From Sandaracinaceae bacterium (GTDB taxonomy: Bacteria; Myxococcota_A; Polyangia; Polyangiales; Sandaracinaceae): 60,480 nucleotides of DNA. The stretch covers positions 1 through 60,480 of the forward strand of contig JAVJQK010000040.1 of assembly GCA_040218145.1 (NCBI GenBank), given 5' to 3'. How positions within the stretch are numbered: position 1 is the first letter of the stretch; each line of letters starts with the position of its first letter. This document shows positions 41,591 through 49,467 of the stretch, one piece after another. Made by a program: the position numbers and the translations under genes. The notes below the pieces were generated by a model that saw only the letters and a list, made by a program, of their open reading frames with translations, made no database searches and was not told the origin of the DNA.

Positions 41591-42730
41591 GTGGGACCCG
41601 ACGCCGGCATCACGCTCGACCGCCGCTACGCGCTGAAGCGGCTGATCGCGAAGTCCGAGCACGCCTCGATCTTCGAGGCGACCCACACCCACCTCGGCCG
41701 CACGGTGGCGCTCCGCGTGCTGACCGAGCCGGGCCCGCGGGACGTCGACGCGCTCTTCGAGGAGGCCCGCCGGCTCGAGGCGGTCGAGCACCCCGGCGTG
41801 GTCCGCGTGCACGACGCGGCGGAGACGGAAGGCGGCGACATCTACCTCGTCACGGAGGCGATGGACGGCCGCCCGCTCGACGGACTGCTCGCCACGCGGG
41901 GGCGCTTTCACCTCGAGGAGGCGATCGCGATCACGCTCGCCGTCGGGGACGCGCTCGCGGCCGCCCACGCGAAGGGCGTGGTGCACGCGGGCCTCTGTCC
42001 GTCGAGCATCCTCCATGTCGACAAGGCCGGCCGCGGCGCGGCCAAGCTCATCGACCTCGGCGTGAGCCCGAGCCCCATGGGCGTGCTGAGCGGCCCGCTC
42101 GCCGCGATGGGATACGCCGCGCCCGAGCGCCTGTCCGGCTCCGTGGGTGGGCCGCTCGGTGACGTGCACGCGCTCGGCGCGATCCTCTGGGAGATGCTCA
42201 CGGAACAGCTCCCCGAGCGCGACGGCGAGCGGGACGTGCGCGCGCTCCGGCCGGACATCCCGGACGAGGTGGCCTTCGTGCTCGAGCGCTCGATCGCCGA
42301 GGCCACGCACCGCTTCGCCGACATGACGCAGCTGACCGCCGCGCTCCGCGAGGTGACCACGTCGCAGGCGCTCCCCATCACGCTGCCGCCTCCGGCCCGT
42401 CGCGCCCACCCGCGCGCGGCCTACGTCACCCCGGTTCGCCTCCGGGTGCCGGGCGGCGACTCGCTCGACGGTCGCTGCGAGGACATCAGCGAGGGCGGCC
42501 TGCTGACCCTCGTCTCGGGCGAGGTCGAGACGGGCGTGGAGGTCCTCGCGCGCTTCGCGCTCCCGTCGAGCGGCCGCATGGTCAGCCTCCCCGCGGAGAC
42601 GCGCTGGAGCCGCGAGGTCGGGGGCAAGCTCGCGGTCGGTCTTCAGTTCATCGATCCGGGGGAGAAGATCGCCGAAGACATCCGCGCCTACGCCGAGTAC
42701 ATGGGCACCCCCGTGGAGGACGAAGAGTGA
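41591..42730 (+). CDS. Pseudokinase fused to a PilZ (c-di-GMP-binding) domain
   Basis: A 379-aa protein. Residues 8-255 follow the Ser/Thr kinase fold, but the VAIK lysine is Arg42 (VALRV), HRD is H132-A-G134 and the next asparagine is Ser. DLG at 155-157 remains. Catalysis is unlikely. Residues 270-370 are a PilZ domain with both c-di-GMP signatures intact: RAHPR (271-275) and DISEGG (298-303). It probably turns c-di-GMP binding into protein contact. It overlaps the following PilZ gene by 4 nt (GTGA). The GTG start is leaderless. Confidence 0.8.
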   Translation: MGPDAGITLDRRYALKRLIAKSEHASIFEATHTHLGRTVALRVLTEPGPRDVDALFEEARRLEAVEHPGVVRVHDAAETEGGDIYLVTEAMDGRPLDGLLATRGRFHLEEAIAITLAVGDALAAAHAKGVVHAGLCPSSILHVDKAGRGAAKLIDLGVSPSPMGVLSGPLAAMGYAAPERLSGSVGGPLGDVHALGAILWEMLTEQLPERDGERDVRALRPDIPDEVAFVLERSIAEATHRFADMTQLTAALREVTTSQALPITLPPPARRAHPRAAYVTPVRLRVPGGDSLDGRCEDISEGGLLTLVSGEVETGVEVLARFALPSSGRMVSLPAETRWSREVGGKLAVGLQFIDPGEKIAEDIRAYAEYMGTPVEDEE

Positions 42731-43128
42731 GTCAGTCCGTGCGCGAGCACGCGCGCCACTCGCTCGAGACCGAGTGTGTGCTCCGCGCGCCCGACGGTCG
42801 CCTCCTCGGCGATCGCGTGCTGGACGTTTCCTGGAGCGGCGCGCGGATCGAAGCCCTCGCGGACGCCCGGGTGGGTGAGCGCGCCACGCTCAGCCTCCGC
42901 GTGCCGGCCTCCCAGGTCTGGCTCGACGCCGAGGCGGAGATCACGCGCGTGGTCCGCGGCCGCCGGCTCGGCGACGCGGGCGTAGCCTACGGCCTGCGTC
43001 TGAGGCGCATGGACGGCATGAGCCGCGTCCTGCTCGGGCAGATCGCCCGCGGGCGGCCCGAGGTCTCCTCCGCGCGCGGCGAGCGCCGTGACTACGCGCG
43101 CACCATCGCGCGCATCCACGCCGAGTAG
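42727..43128 (+). CDS. Single-domain PilZ protein
   Basis: A 133-aa PilZ protein with RxxxR at residues 6-10 (REHAR) and DVSWSG at 33-38, both intact, so c-di-GMP binding is expected. The rest is the usual six-strand barrel. It is translationally coupled to the pseudokinase-PilZ gene, and the two products may act together. Confidence 0.85.
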   Translation: MSQSVREHARHSLETECVLRAPDGRLLGDRVLDVSWSGARIEALADARVGERATLSLRVPASQVWLDAEAEITRVVRGRRLGDAGVAYGLRLRRMDGMSRVLLGQIARGRPEVSSARGERRDYARTIARIHAE

Positions 43129-43174
43129 GCGGCTCCGACCGCCACGCCCCTGGTCTTCGCCCCGGCCCCTCCGC

Positions 43175-43180
43175 TATCGT
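43175..43180 (+). promoter_or_regulatory. -10-like TATCGT, near-leaderless
   Basis: TATCGT ends 9 nt before the GTG at 43190, preceded by GC as in GCTATCGT upstream of the srf-like operon. Confidence 0.4.
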
Positions 43181-43189
43181 GCACGCCTC

Positions 43190-43753
43190 GTGGCCGAGCC
43201 CCTCCGTGTGTATGCGATCTGCGGGAGCCGCACCGGGGCGGCCCTCTTCATGGTGCTCTTCGCGTCGGCGACCCTGCACAGCCTCGCGTGGCTGCGCGGC
43301 GCGCTCGAGTTCGGGGGGACCGCCCTGTTCACGTGCTTGCCCGTGCTCTGGATCGCGACCGGGCTCGCGTGGCGGTACGCGCGGCGCGAGTGGATCCTGG
43401 GCCGGCGCGGCGAGGCCCTTCTCTTCGCCGACCGCGTCGAGGTCCCCGGCTTCGCGGGGCAGGCTCCGATGGTGTTCGCGTACGAAGGCCTCGAGCTCTC
43501 CCTCCGACAGAGCCGCGAGAGGCGCTCGATCTACGGCGACTGGGAGGTCGAGCGGCTGACCCTCGACGGCCCCGAGGACGAGCGCGTGCTGACCTCGCGC
43601 ATGTTCGAGGTGCCCGGCGACCTCGGACGCCTCGCGGCGGATCTCCAGGCGCTGCGCCGCGGTCTCCCGCTCCCGGAGCACGTCGACGCGGACCCGGCCT
43701 CGGCTCGGCGAGACGCGCTCGACGACCAGCTCGACGCCGAGCTGGCGGACTGA
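43190..43753 (+). CDS. Small membrane protein, unknown
   Basis: A 187-aa protein with two N-terminal transmembrane helices (AALFMVLFASATLHSLAWL and ALFTCLPVLWIATGLAW). A cytosolic part follows with strands ILGRRGEALLFADRVEVPGF and a C-terminal helix. This architecture resembles PH-like or DUF2244-type membrane proteins, but no family is certain. The GTG was chosen from the -10 site, and it starts just before the first helix. Confidence 0.6.
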   Translation: MAEPLRVYAICGSRTGAALFMVLFASATLHSLAWLRGALEFGGTALFTCLPVLWIATGLAWRYARREWILGRRGEALLFADRVEVPGFAGQAPMVFAYEGLELSLRQSRERRSIYGDWEVERLTLDGPEDERVLTSRMFEVPGDLGRLAADLQALRRGLPLPEHVDADPASARRDALDDQLDAELAD

Positions 43754-43767
43754 CCGGGCACCGCGCC

Positions 43768-44397
43768 ATGACAGTCCATATACCTAACCGGCAGTCATCT
43801 TCAGAGCGGCTTCCCCCGCGCTTTGTCGCGCTTCCGATGGCAGTCCTGTTGATCGTCGCTTCCTGTGGAGCGCCTGTCAGCCATTCGACAGGAGAGCCCA
43901 CGCCCGCGCCCGCCACAGGCGGAATCGAACGGTCACAACAGGTCGCTATCCGAGCACCAAGTGTGTGTAGCGATCTACTGGGGGTCTATTGGCGTTCTGA
44001 CGTTGTCGACGTCGCTGACGAACATGCGGTGGTCCGAGACACGGTGCGGAGCTGCCTGTTCCTGTACTGCAATGATGGTGAACTCCGCGCCTATCTCCAG
44101 GCGACTGGGCCCAACATGAATCGGTGCTATGCCCATGCCGACCATGCATCCGCCGATGGGGAGGCATTGGAAATGTGGTGGGATTGGGATGGCGGAGACT
44201 GTCGCATTCGCGCGTCACTATCGCCGGACTCTATCCGAATACATCTGACGGACCCTCCGTTATGTGCTGAGACTATATGCGGTTCCGACTCGCCCGGCAT
44301 CAGTGGCCTGACGTTCGATCGTTCTACACGCGTGGCGCTTCAGGCTTTCGACAATCAACTGGTTCAGTGTCCGGATGTTCCGAGCGCTTTTCGGTAG
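43768..44397 (+). CDS. Lipoprotein, unknown, in a lower-GC island
   Basis: A 209-aa lipoprotein with signal FVALPMAVLLIVAS and lipobox VASC. The mature part holds six or more cysteines (SVCSDLLGVYW, RSCLFLYCND, NRCYAHADH, DCRIR, PLCAETICG), suggesting disulfides. Codons are far more A/T-rich at third positions than anywhere else in the window, a sign of recent acquisition. An ATG at 43837 with a shorter leader is possible. No relative is recognised. It is the left part of an island that ends with a Y1 transposase gene. Confidence 0.65.
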   Translation: MTVHIPNRQSSSERLPPRFVALPMAVLLIVASCGAPVSHSTGEPTPAPATGGIERSQQVAIRAPSVCSDLLGVYWRSDVVDVADEHAVVRDTVRSCLFLYCNDGELRAYLQATGPNMNRCYAHADHASADGEALEMWWDWDGGDCRIRASLSPDSIRIHLTDPPLCAETICGSDSPGISGLTFDRSTRVALQAFDNQLVQCPDVPSAFR

Positions 44398-44476
44398 CTC
44401 CCGCGCTCCGCGCTCTCCGTCCCGGGTGCCCCCCTCGCGGCGGAGGACGCTCGTTCGCCCTGCTGTCGTTCATCCC

Positions 44477-44564
44477 GCGCGAGGCGCAGTCAGCCCCAGG
44501 TGCGCTCCTCGCGCGAGGCGCGATCAGCCCCTCTCCCGCGAGGCGCAATCAACCCCATGTGCTC
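44477..44564. repeat. Three tandem degenerate repeats
   Basis: The unit CGCGAGGCGCARTCA followed by CCCC occurs with GAGGCGC at 44481, 44515 and 44540. The last copy ends CCCCATGTGCTC. A fourth partial copy with the same ending lies at 44929-44950 (differing at two of 22 bases), within the broken lipoprotein gene. No gene is seen in 44398-44680. Confidence 0.6.
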
Positions 44565-44680
44565 CCGCCCCGCGAGCGCTCAGGGGTACCATGTCTACTT
44601 GCGACGGGACTTTGAGCCTCCACAGCAGGTGTCTCGAGTGCTGAGGAGAGCGCTTGATAGCCCTGTCCAAGCCGAACCGG

Positions 44681-44943
44681 ATGCCGAGTAGGATGTGTCT
44701 CAGCGCAGGAGATCGCGGACCGACCGGAGGGAGGTCTGCTGCCATACTGGTTGTCTGCTGCCTATCTATGCTACTGGCACATTGCGTGCCCACTGGGGCC
44801 GTTCAGGACAGTTCATCATCCGCCGCGTGCAATCGCTTCGATGTATACGAAAGAACCTCAAGTGGACCGTGGCCTGGGTTTCGTCTCGTGGTTTTGGGCT
44901 GCAACGAGTTGTACTTCGTCCGCCGCCCGCGCAAGCAGCCCCA
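44681..44943 (+). pseudogene. Truncated lipoprotein gene
   Basis: An ATG-started frame encodes a signal peptide (AAILVVCCLSMLLAHC with a lipobox-like end), then about 45 lower-GC residues (CNRFDVYERTSSGPWPGFRLVVLG, a segment of more than 20 shortened here to key parts: CNRFDVYE and GFRLVVLGCNEL). At 44929 the frame runs into a repeat copy, after which composition and frame quality change abruptly. The open frame continues to 45517 only as a shadow of the transposase gene. The gene is therefore read as interrupted or 3'-truncated. The rest of 44944-45150 has no gene. Confidence 0.4.
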
Positions 44944-45117
44944 TGTGCTCCTCGGCCGCCGCCCCCGCCGCCGCGCCCACGGGGACGGATCAGCGAATTT
45001 GCGGCGCGTGCCCTCCACCTCCCGCCCTCATGAACCAGCCCCGTGGGCTTCCTGCCAACTCATGCTCCACCGAGAGCGGATTTGTCCCAGACACCCCGCC
45101 CGACGGACGCACCGATG

Positions 45118-45144
45118 CGCGGCTCGAGCCGTCATCGAGCCGCG
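45118..45144. other. Hairpin at the transposase 3' end
   Basis: CGCGGCTCGA (45118-45127) and TCGAGCCGCG (45135-45144) form a perfect 10-bp stem with a 7-nt loop, 6 nt beyond the transposase stop. It could be a terminator without T-tract or a subterminal hairpin of a Y1 element. Confidence 0.45.
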
Positions 45145-45150
45145 CGGAGC

Positions 45151-46395
45151 CTACTTGTCGCCGGGTTCGTCCGGGGGCCGGTCCGGCTCATGGGCGTGCT
45201 CGGTCTCGTTCGGGTCGGCGTCCTCGACGCGAGCTCGCTCGCCCCGTCCGCGCAGCGGCACCAGCTTCTCGGCCGGCTGCTCCTCGCTGACCTCGACCTG
45301 GACCTTCCGCGCGTCTCGCTGTCCCGTCGAGTCAGCCGCGCCCTCGCGGACGCGCTCCGCGAGAGAGTCCTCCGTATCCACGGCGGTGGACAGGCTCCGC
45401 AGCGACGCGCTGATCGCGCGAAGCTCCTCGTCCGACACCCGCTCCGGCATGTCCTCGAACGTGTCGTCCGCCGCGAGCACGCAATCGCCATCGGGCTCTT
45501 CTACGTCCAGCCCGTAGCACGCGGAAACCAGGTAAGAGCCGGCCGGGAACACCACGTCCCGGTCTCCCGCCCGCAGCTTCTCCAGCGCCTCGCGATGCCG
45601 GCCGCGGAAGCCGCGCGTCTCCTTCGCGCAGTGCACCTCGAGCGCGGTGTCGTCGACCACGCGGAAGCTCGGGATCACACCCCGACGACGTTTCCGCGGA
45701 GACGCCGGCTCGGCCCAAGGGTGCTGCGCGGTCAGCCGCTCCGCCCCGAGCACGGGGTAGCTCCGCTCCTCGCGATACGCGCGCTCGGCTCCGCGTCGCG
45801 CTTGCTCCAGGTGCACGACCGCACGCTGCGTCCCCATCTCTCCCGCCAGCCGCGGCGTCGTCCCGAGCTTCAGGGCTTCGACGTCCGGGTTCGTGTCGGG
45901 ATCGAAGTGCAGGTCCGGCCTCCGGAGCTCGATCGCGTGGCCCTTCAGCATCCACGGGTCCGTCGTGAAGCCCGGGTACTCGGCCACCTTCTCCACAAGA
46001 CCGTCCTTGACCGGCTGGATGTCCTCGTAGTGAAGATAGACGAGCTGCGCCGCCGCGTTCACGAGCCGCATCTGGTGGGTCCGCGTGAAGACGTTCTCCG
46101 GCGCCTCGAATCCGTGCGCCTCCAGGTACGCCTTGATGAACTTCGACGCCTCCCCCACGAACAGCCGCTTGAAGATGGGCAGGTTCCTGCGCGTCGCCGT
46201 CACTACGTTGTGCATGTGGTTCGGCACGATCGAGACGTGGTTCACCAGCACGCCCGTCTTCCGCGCCGCCCGCGCCATCGCGTAGCCGATCCCCTCGTGC
46301 AGCAGCGGCGTGTGCGGCGTCAGCAGCAGCTTTCGGAACACGCACCGCGTCGTGAGCGCATAGGTCCCCCGCGCCTGCATCAGCGGCGCCGTCAT
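45151..46395 (-). CDS. Y1 (HUH) transposase, IS200/RayT-like, long form
   Basis: A 414-aa protein whose first 150 residues are a Y1 transposase domain. It starts with RGTYALTTRCVFRKLLLTPH, has the HUH metal site H60-M-H62 in VPNHMH, and a candidate nucleophile Tyr90 in FIKAYLEA. Such enzymes nick single-stranded DNA next to hairpins. Residues 150-414 are an unusual extension, charged and partly repetitive at the end (EPDRPPDEPGDK). The ATG has GGGAGAG upstream. It sits at the edge of the lower-GC island. No flanking terminal repeat was identified, and 46396-46628 holds nothing that I can support. Confidence 0.75.
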   Translation of the reverse strand: MTAPLMQARGTYALTTRCVFRKLLLTPHTPLLHEGIGYAMARAARKTGVLVNHVSIVPNHMHNVVTATRRNLPIFKRLFVGEASKFIKAYLEAHGFEAPENVFTRTHQMRLVNAAAQLVYLHYEDIQPVKDGLVEKVAEYPGFTTDPWMLKGHAIELRRPDLHFDPDTNPDVEALKLGTTPRLAGEMGTQRAVVHLEQARRGAERAYREERSYPVLGAERLTAQHPWAEPASPRKRRRGVIPSFRVVDDTALEVHCAKETRGFRGRHREALEKLRAGDRDVVFPAGSYLVSACYGLDVEEPDGDCVLAADDTFEDMPERVSDEELRAISASLRSLSTAVDTEDSLAERVREGAADSTGQRDARKVQVEVSEEQPAEKLVPLRGRGERARVEDADPNETEHAHEPDRPPDEPGDK

Positions 46396-46628
46396 CGCTC
46401 TCTCCCACCGACGGGCACGCCGGCGAGACGAGCAAGCCCCGATCCGGATCACCCCGCATGTGATTCCGCGGACTTACGGCGACGGATCGGCGGGGGTGGC
46501 GGGCCGAGGGGTGGCGGACGCCGGCGGCGAGGGGCTCCGAGGAGTGTCTGAGCGCGAGACGAGCCGGCGCACCGGCCTGAAGGCTCCCGCTGATCCTCGA
46601 GGTGACCTGGGCCCCTCGAGAGTCTGGC

Positions 46629-47537
46629 TCAGCGCGGCGGCGCCTGGCTGCGAGCCTGCTCCAGCAGATCCCCGTGACGCGCGCCGACACGGAGCGAGGG
46701 GGAGGGCAGGCTCATCATCTTCCCGTCGTCGTGGCAGCGACGACAGGGCAAGGCCTGCAGCATGGCCGGCGGCTCGAAGGTCGCGAGGAACCCGTTCGCG
46801 CCGAGCCCGGGCACGCGATGGGCCATCGTCGCCTCCACGAGCGCGGGCCCTCCGCAGCGCAGCGCCCTGCGGTCCAGCTCGAACAGCCGCGCTCCGACGA
46901 GCTCGTCGCCGGCGAGCTCGAGCATCTCCAGGTCGCCGAACACCTCGGTGCGGACGAGGCGCCCACGGCGATCGATGGCGACCAGCTGGCTGAAGAGGGC
47001 GCGCTCACGGCCCTCGGCCCGCAAGGCGATCCGGAACACGCGTCGCAGCCCGAAGAGGCGCTCGTGCTGGAGCGTCGGCATCTCCGACTCCAGCTCTCGC
47101 CAGCCCTCGCCGAGGGGCGGCGGCAGCGCGCGCGGGGGCGCGTCGGGCACGTCCGGTGCCAGGCGCCGCACGACGCGCTCGGCGGCTGTCAGCAGCGCGC
47201 GCCTCCGGGTCGACGCCAGAGGCATCGCTTCGACGCGTTGCCAGAGCCCCCAGACGTCGTTCTGCAGCGCGATCCGGCTGGCGGTCGGGAACGTCGGCTC
47301 GGTCTGGCCCGCGTCCCTCAGCGCATGGAGCAGTCGTCGCCCCTCGGCCGTCTCCACCCAGTCGGTGTCGGTGCGGAAGAGGCTCGGGTCGGCCGCGAGC
47401 GAGTCGTAGGTCACCTGGCCGTAGAGCCCGGCGCCGCAGGCGTCCTCGCGCGGCTGGACGCGCGCCTCGTCGCAGCCCGAGAGGCTGGAGCAGGCGAGCA
47501 GCCATGACAGCCACCGCAACGGGACCGTGCGCGTCAT
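46629..47537 (-). CDS. Lipoprotein with one haem c motif, unknown
   Basis: A 302-aa lipoprotein with signal WLSWLLACSSLSGC. It is mostly helical, and near the C-terminus has LPCRRCHDDGKMMS, a single CxxCH haem c site with a downstream Met that could be the sixth ligand. No wider family is recognised. Its ATG overlaps the stop of the CDF transporter gene by 4 nt, so it is the third gene of the HEAT / CDF / lipoprotein operon. Confidence 0.65.
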   Translation of the reverse strand: MTRTVPLRWLSWLLACSSLSGCDEARVQPREDACGAGLYGQVTYDSLAADPSLFRTDTDWVETAEGRRLLHALRDAGQTEPTFPTASRIALQNDVWGLWQRVEAMPLASTRRRALLTAAERVVRRLAPDVPDAPPRALPPPLGEGWRELESEMPTLQHERLFGLRRVFRIALRAEGRERALFSQLVAIDRRGRLVRTEVFGDLEMLELAGDELVGARLFELDRRALRCGGPALVEATMAHRVPGLGANGFLATFEPPAMLQALPCRRCHDDGKMMSLPSPSLRVGARHGDLLEQARSQAPPR

Positions 47538-48358
47538 CGGAGCTTCAGGATGCGGAACGCGCTCCAGAGCACCACGAGCGCGATGCCGGCGCCGACGACG
47601 AGGTCGGGCCACGGCGACGCGGTCCACGCCACGAGCCCGCCCGCGACGATCACGCCCAGGTTCGCGAGCGCGTCGCTCGTGGTGAAGATCCAGCTGGCGC
47701 GCATGTGCGCCCGGCCGTCGCGGTGGCGCCGGAGCAACCACACGCAGAGCAGGTTCGCGGCCAGGGCCGCGGCCGCGGTGGCCATCATCAGCGTGGACGC
47801 GGGCTCGCTCCCCTGCACCGCGCGCCGCCCCACCTCGACGAGCATGCCCGTGGCGAGCGTGAGCTGGAGCAGGCCGCTCAGGCGGGCCGACCGTCGCTGC
47901 GCGTCGGCGCCGCGGCTCACCACGTAGAGGCTGATGGCGTAGACGGAGGCGTCGGCGAGCATGTCGAGCGAGTCGGCGAGCAGCCCCGTCGACTGCGCGA
48001 CCCAGCCCAGCGCGAGCTCCACGACGAACATCACCGCGTTGATCACGAGCACCTGCGTCAGAACGCGCCGCTCGCCCGCGTGCGATCGGGTGTCCTCGTC
48101 AGGCTGCTCAGTCCGCTCCGTCTGCTCCGCGGCGACGAGCTCCGCGCCGAAGCCGAGCGTGGCCACCGCCTCCACCACACCTTCGTCGTTCTGGTGGGTG
48201 ATGGTGACCTCACGCGTCTGCAGGTCGCACGCGATGGTCTCGACCTTCGGGCGCGCCTGGAGCGTCGCGCGCACCAACGCCTCCTCGGCCGTGCAGTCCA
48301 TGCCGGGCACCCGGATCACGGTGCGCCAGGAGACGGCGTCGCGCGTCGGCGCGCTCAC
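47534..48358 (-). CDS. Cation diffusion facilitator-like transporter with N-terminal HMA domain
   Basis: A 274-aa protein. Residues 10-80 form a ferredoxin-like HMA domain with VPGMDCTAEEA, a one-cysteine variant of the usual metal site, also known from 'GMDC' transporters. Residues 95-274 hold the CDF core: VINAVMFVVELALGW, a second helix with the GLLADSLDMLAD metal motif, and SDALANLGVIVAG, which gives the second aspartate pair. The family exports divalent cations in exchange for protons. It starts at a GTG overlapping the HEAT gene stop, and its stop overlaps the lipoprotein gene. Confidence 0.85.
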   Translation of the reverse strand: MSAPTRDAVSWRTVIRVPGMDCTAEEALVRATLQARPKVETIACDLQTREVTITHQNDEGVVEAVATLGFGAELVAAEQTERTEQPDEDTRSHAGERRVLTQVLVINAVMFVVELALGWVAQSTGLLADSLDMLADASVYAISLYVVSRGADAQRRSARLSGLLQLTLATGMLVEVGRRAVQGSEPASTLMMATAAAALAANLLCVWLLRRHRDGRAHMRASWIFTTSDALANLGVIVAGGLVAWTASPWPDLVVGAGIALVVLWSAFRILKLR

Positions 48359-49329
48359 GTCCCGAAGTGCTCCTCGAAGACGTCCTCCCGCCCCGCCTCG
48401 CGCGCGGCGGCCTCCGCGCGCTCGCGCACCTCGGGCTCGAAGCGGCGGATGGCGAGCGCCTCGATGGCCTTGGTCGCGTCGCCGCGCGACGCCTCGAAGA
48501 AGGTCAGCAGCACCCGCAGCGCCGGCTCGCTCTTGTGCAGCGCGAGCGCGGTGAAGTAGATGGCGCGATCGCTCCCGAGCACGACCTCGTTCATCGCCTC
48601 CAGCAGGGCGTCGAGGGCCTCGGGCAGACGCGACTCTCCGAGCGCGACGACGGCGAGCTCCCGCAGGGTGGCGTCGGGCGAGCGCAGCAGGGCGCTCACC
48701 GCGGGCACGCCGACGTCGGGCGCGAGGGTGATCAGCGCGCCCATCGCCTCGGAGGTCACGAGCGGGTCCTCGTCGCCGTGGCGGAGCGCGAGGTGCGCGA
48801 GGCCCGCGCCCATGCGGTCTCCGTGGCTGGCCAGAGCCCGGAGCGCAGCGCGCCGCACCACCGCGAGCGGATCGCCCAGGAGCTCCCCCGCGAGGAGCGG
48901 GAGGTCCAGGTAGTCGCCGCGCCCGAGCGCGAGCACCGCGCGGCTCCGCACCGCGCCCGCGGTGTCGGTGGGCGGCCCCCAGGACGCCTCGAGCTGCACG
49001 CAGCGCGCGGCCGCGAGGAAGCTCTCCCTCCGCGGGGCGTCGGTCGCGTCGAGCGCCTCCACCAGGGCCAGCTTCGCGTGGCAGCCCGGGTCGCCCTTCG
49101 CCCCGGCCTCGAGGAACCGCGCCAGCGCGTCGGCGAGCTCCGCCGTGAGCCCCTCGAGCCGCTCCTCCTTCACCACGCTCGCCGCCCGCGCGGCCAGGAA
49201 CGACTCCCCCTTCGCCAGCGCCGCCGTGATCGCGGCCCGCGCCTCCGCCGACTCCGGCTCCCGCAGCGCCGCCTCGAGCGCCTCGAGCTTCCGCTCCAGC
49301 GTGTCCTTCTTCTTGCGAGCGCGCGCCAC
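48355..49329 (-). CDS. HEAT-repeat protein
   Basis: A 324-aa soluble protein made of helical HEAT repeats, clearest at VVRRAALRALASHGD, LVTSEAMGALITLAPDVGVPAV and LRELAVVALGESRLPEALDAL. It has a basic coiled N-terminus (ARKKKDTLERKLEALEAAL). It should be a binding scaffold. It is the first gene of the operon with the CDF transporter. The GTG at 49329 lies 6 nt after TACCCT on the minus strand. Confidence 0.75.
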   Translation of the reverse strand: MARARKKKDTLERKLEALEAALREPESAEARAAITAALAKGESFLAARAASVVKEERLEGLTAELADALARFLEAGAKGDPGCHAKLALVEALDATDAPRRESFLAAARCVQLEASWGPPTDTAGAVRSRAVLALGRGDYLDLPLLAGELLGDPLAVVRRAALRALASHGDRMGAGLAHLALRHGDEDPLVTSEAMGALITLAPDVGVPAVSALLRSPDATLRELAVVALGESRLPEALDALLEAMNEVVLGSDRAIYFTALALHKSEPALRVLLTFFEASRGDATKAIEALAIRRFEPEVRERAEAAAREAGREDVFEEHFGT

Positions 49330-49335
49330 GGAGCG

Positions 49336-49341
49336 AGGGTA
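49336..49341 (-). promoter_or_regulatory. -10-like TACCCT, leaderless
   Basis: On the minus strand, TACCCT ends 6 nt before the GTG at 49329. This is the same hexamer and spacing as at 41579. Confidence 0.5.
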
Positions 49342-49368
49342 GCAACGTCGCCCGGTGCGGTGCCGGCC

Positions 49369-49454
49369 GCAACAGTCCGTTGAAGAACCTCGCTCCTCGT
49401 CTCTCGGGCGGGACGACCCGTCTCTCGGCCCGTGTCTCCTCGAAAATGCTGAAG
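49369..49454. repeat. Half palindrome, family B copy 4 (left arm only)
   Basis: 49395-49454 is identical to bases 1-60. 49370-49385 (CAACAGTCCGTTGAAG) is the counterpart of the complement of 125-140. The match stops three to four nt past the symmetry centre, and the right arm is missing. The Uma2 gene fragment starts immediately after. Confidence 0.8.
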
Positions 49455-49467
49455 CCGACGAGACTCG

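Noticed and set aside
44944..45517. Continuation of the second lipoprotein frame to 45517
   Set aside because: Composition switches to Arg/Pro-rich shadow sequence overlapping the transposase gene. The real gene ends or is interrupted near 44929.
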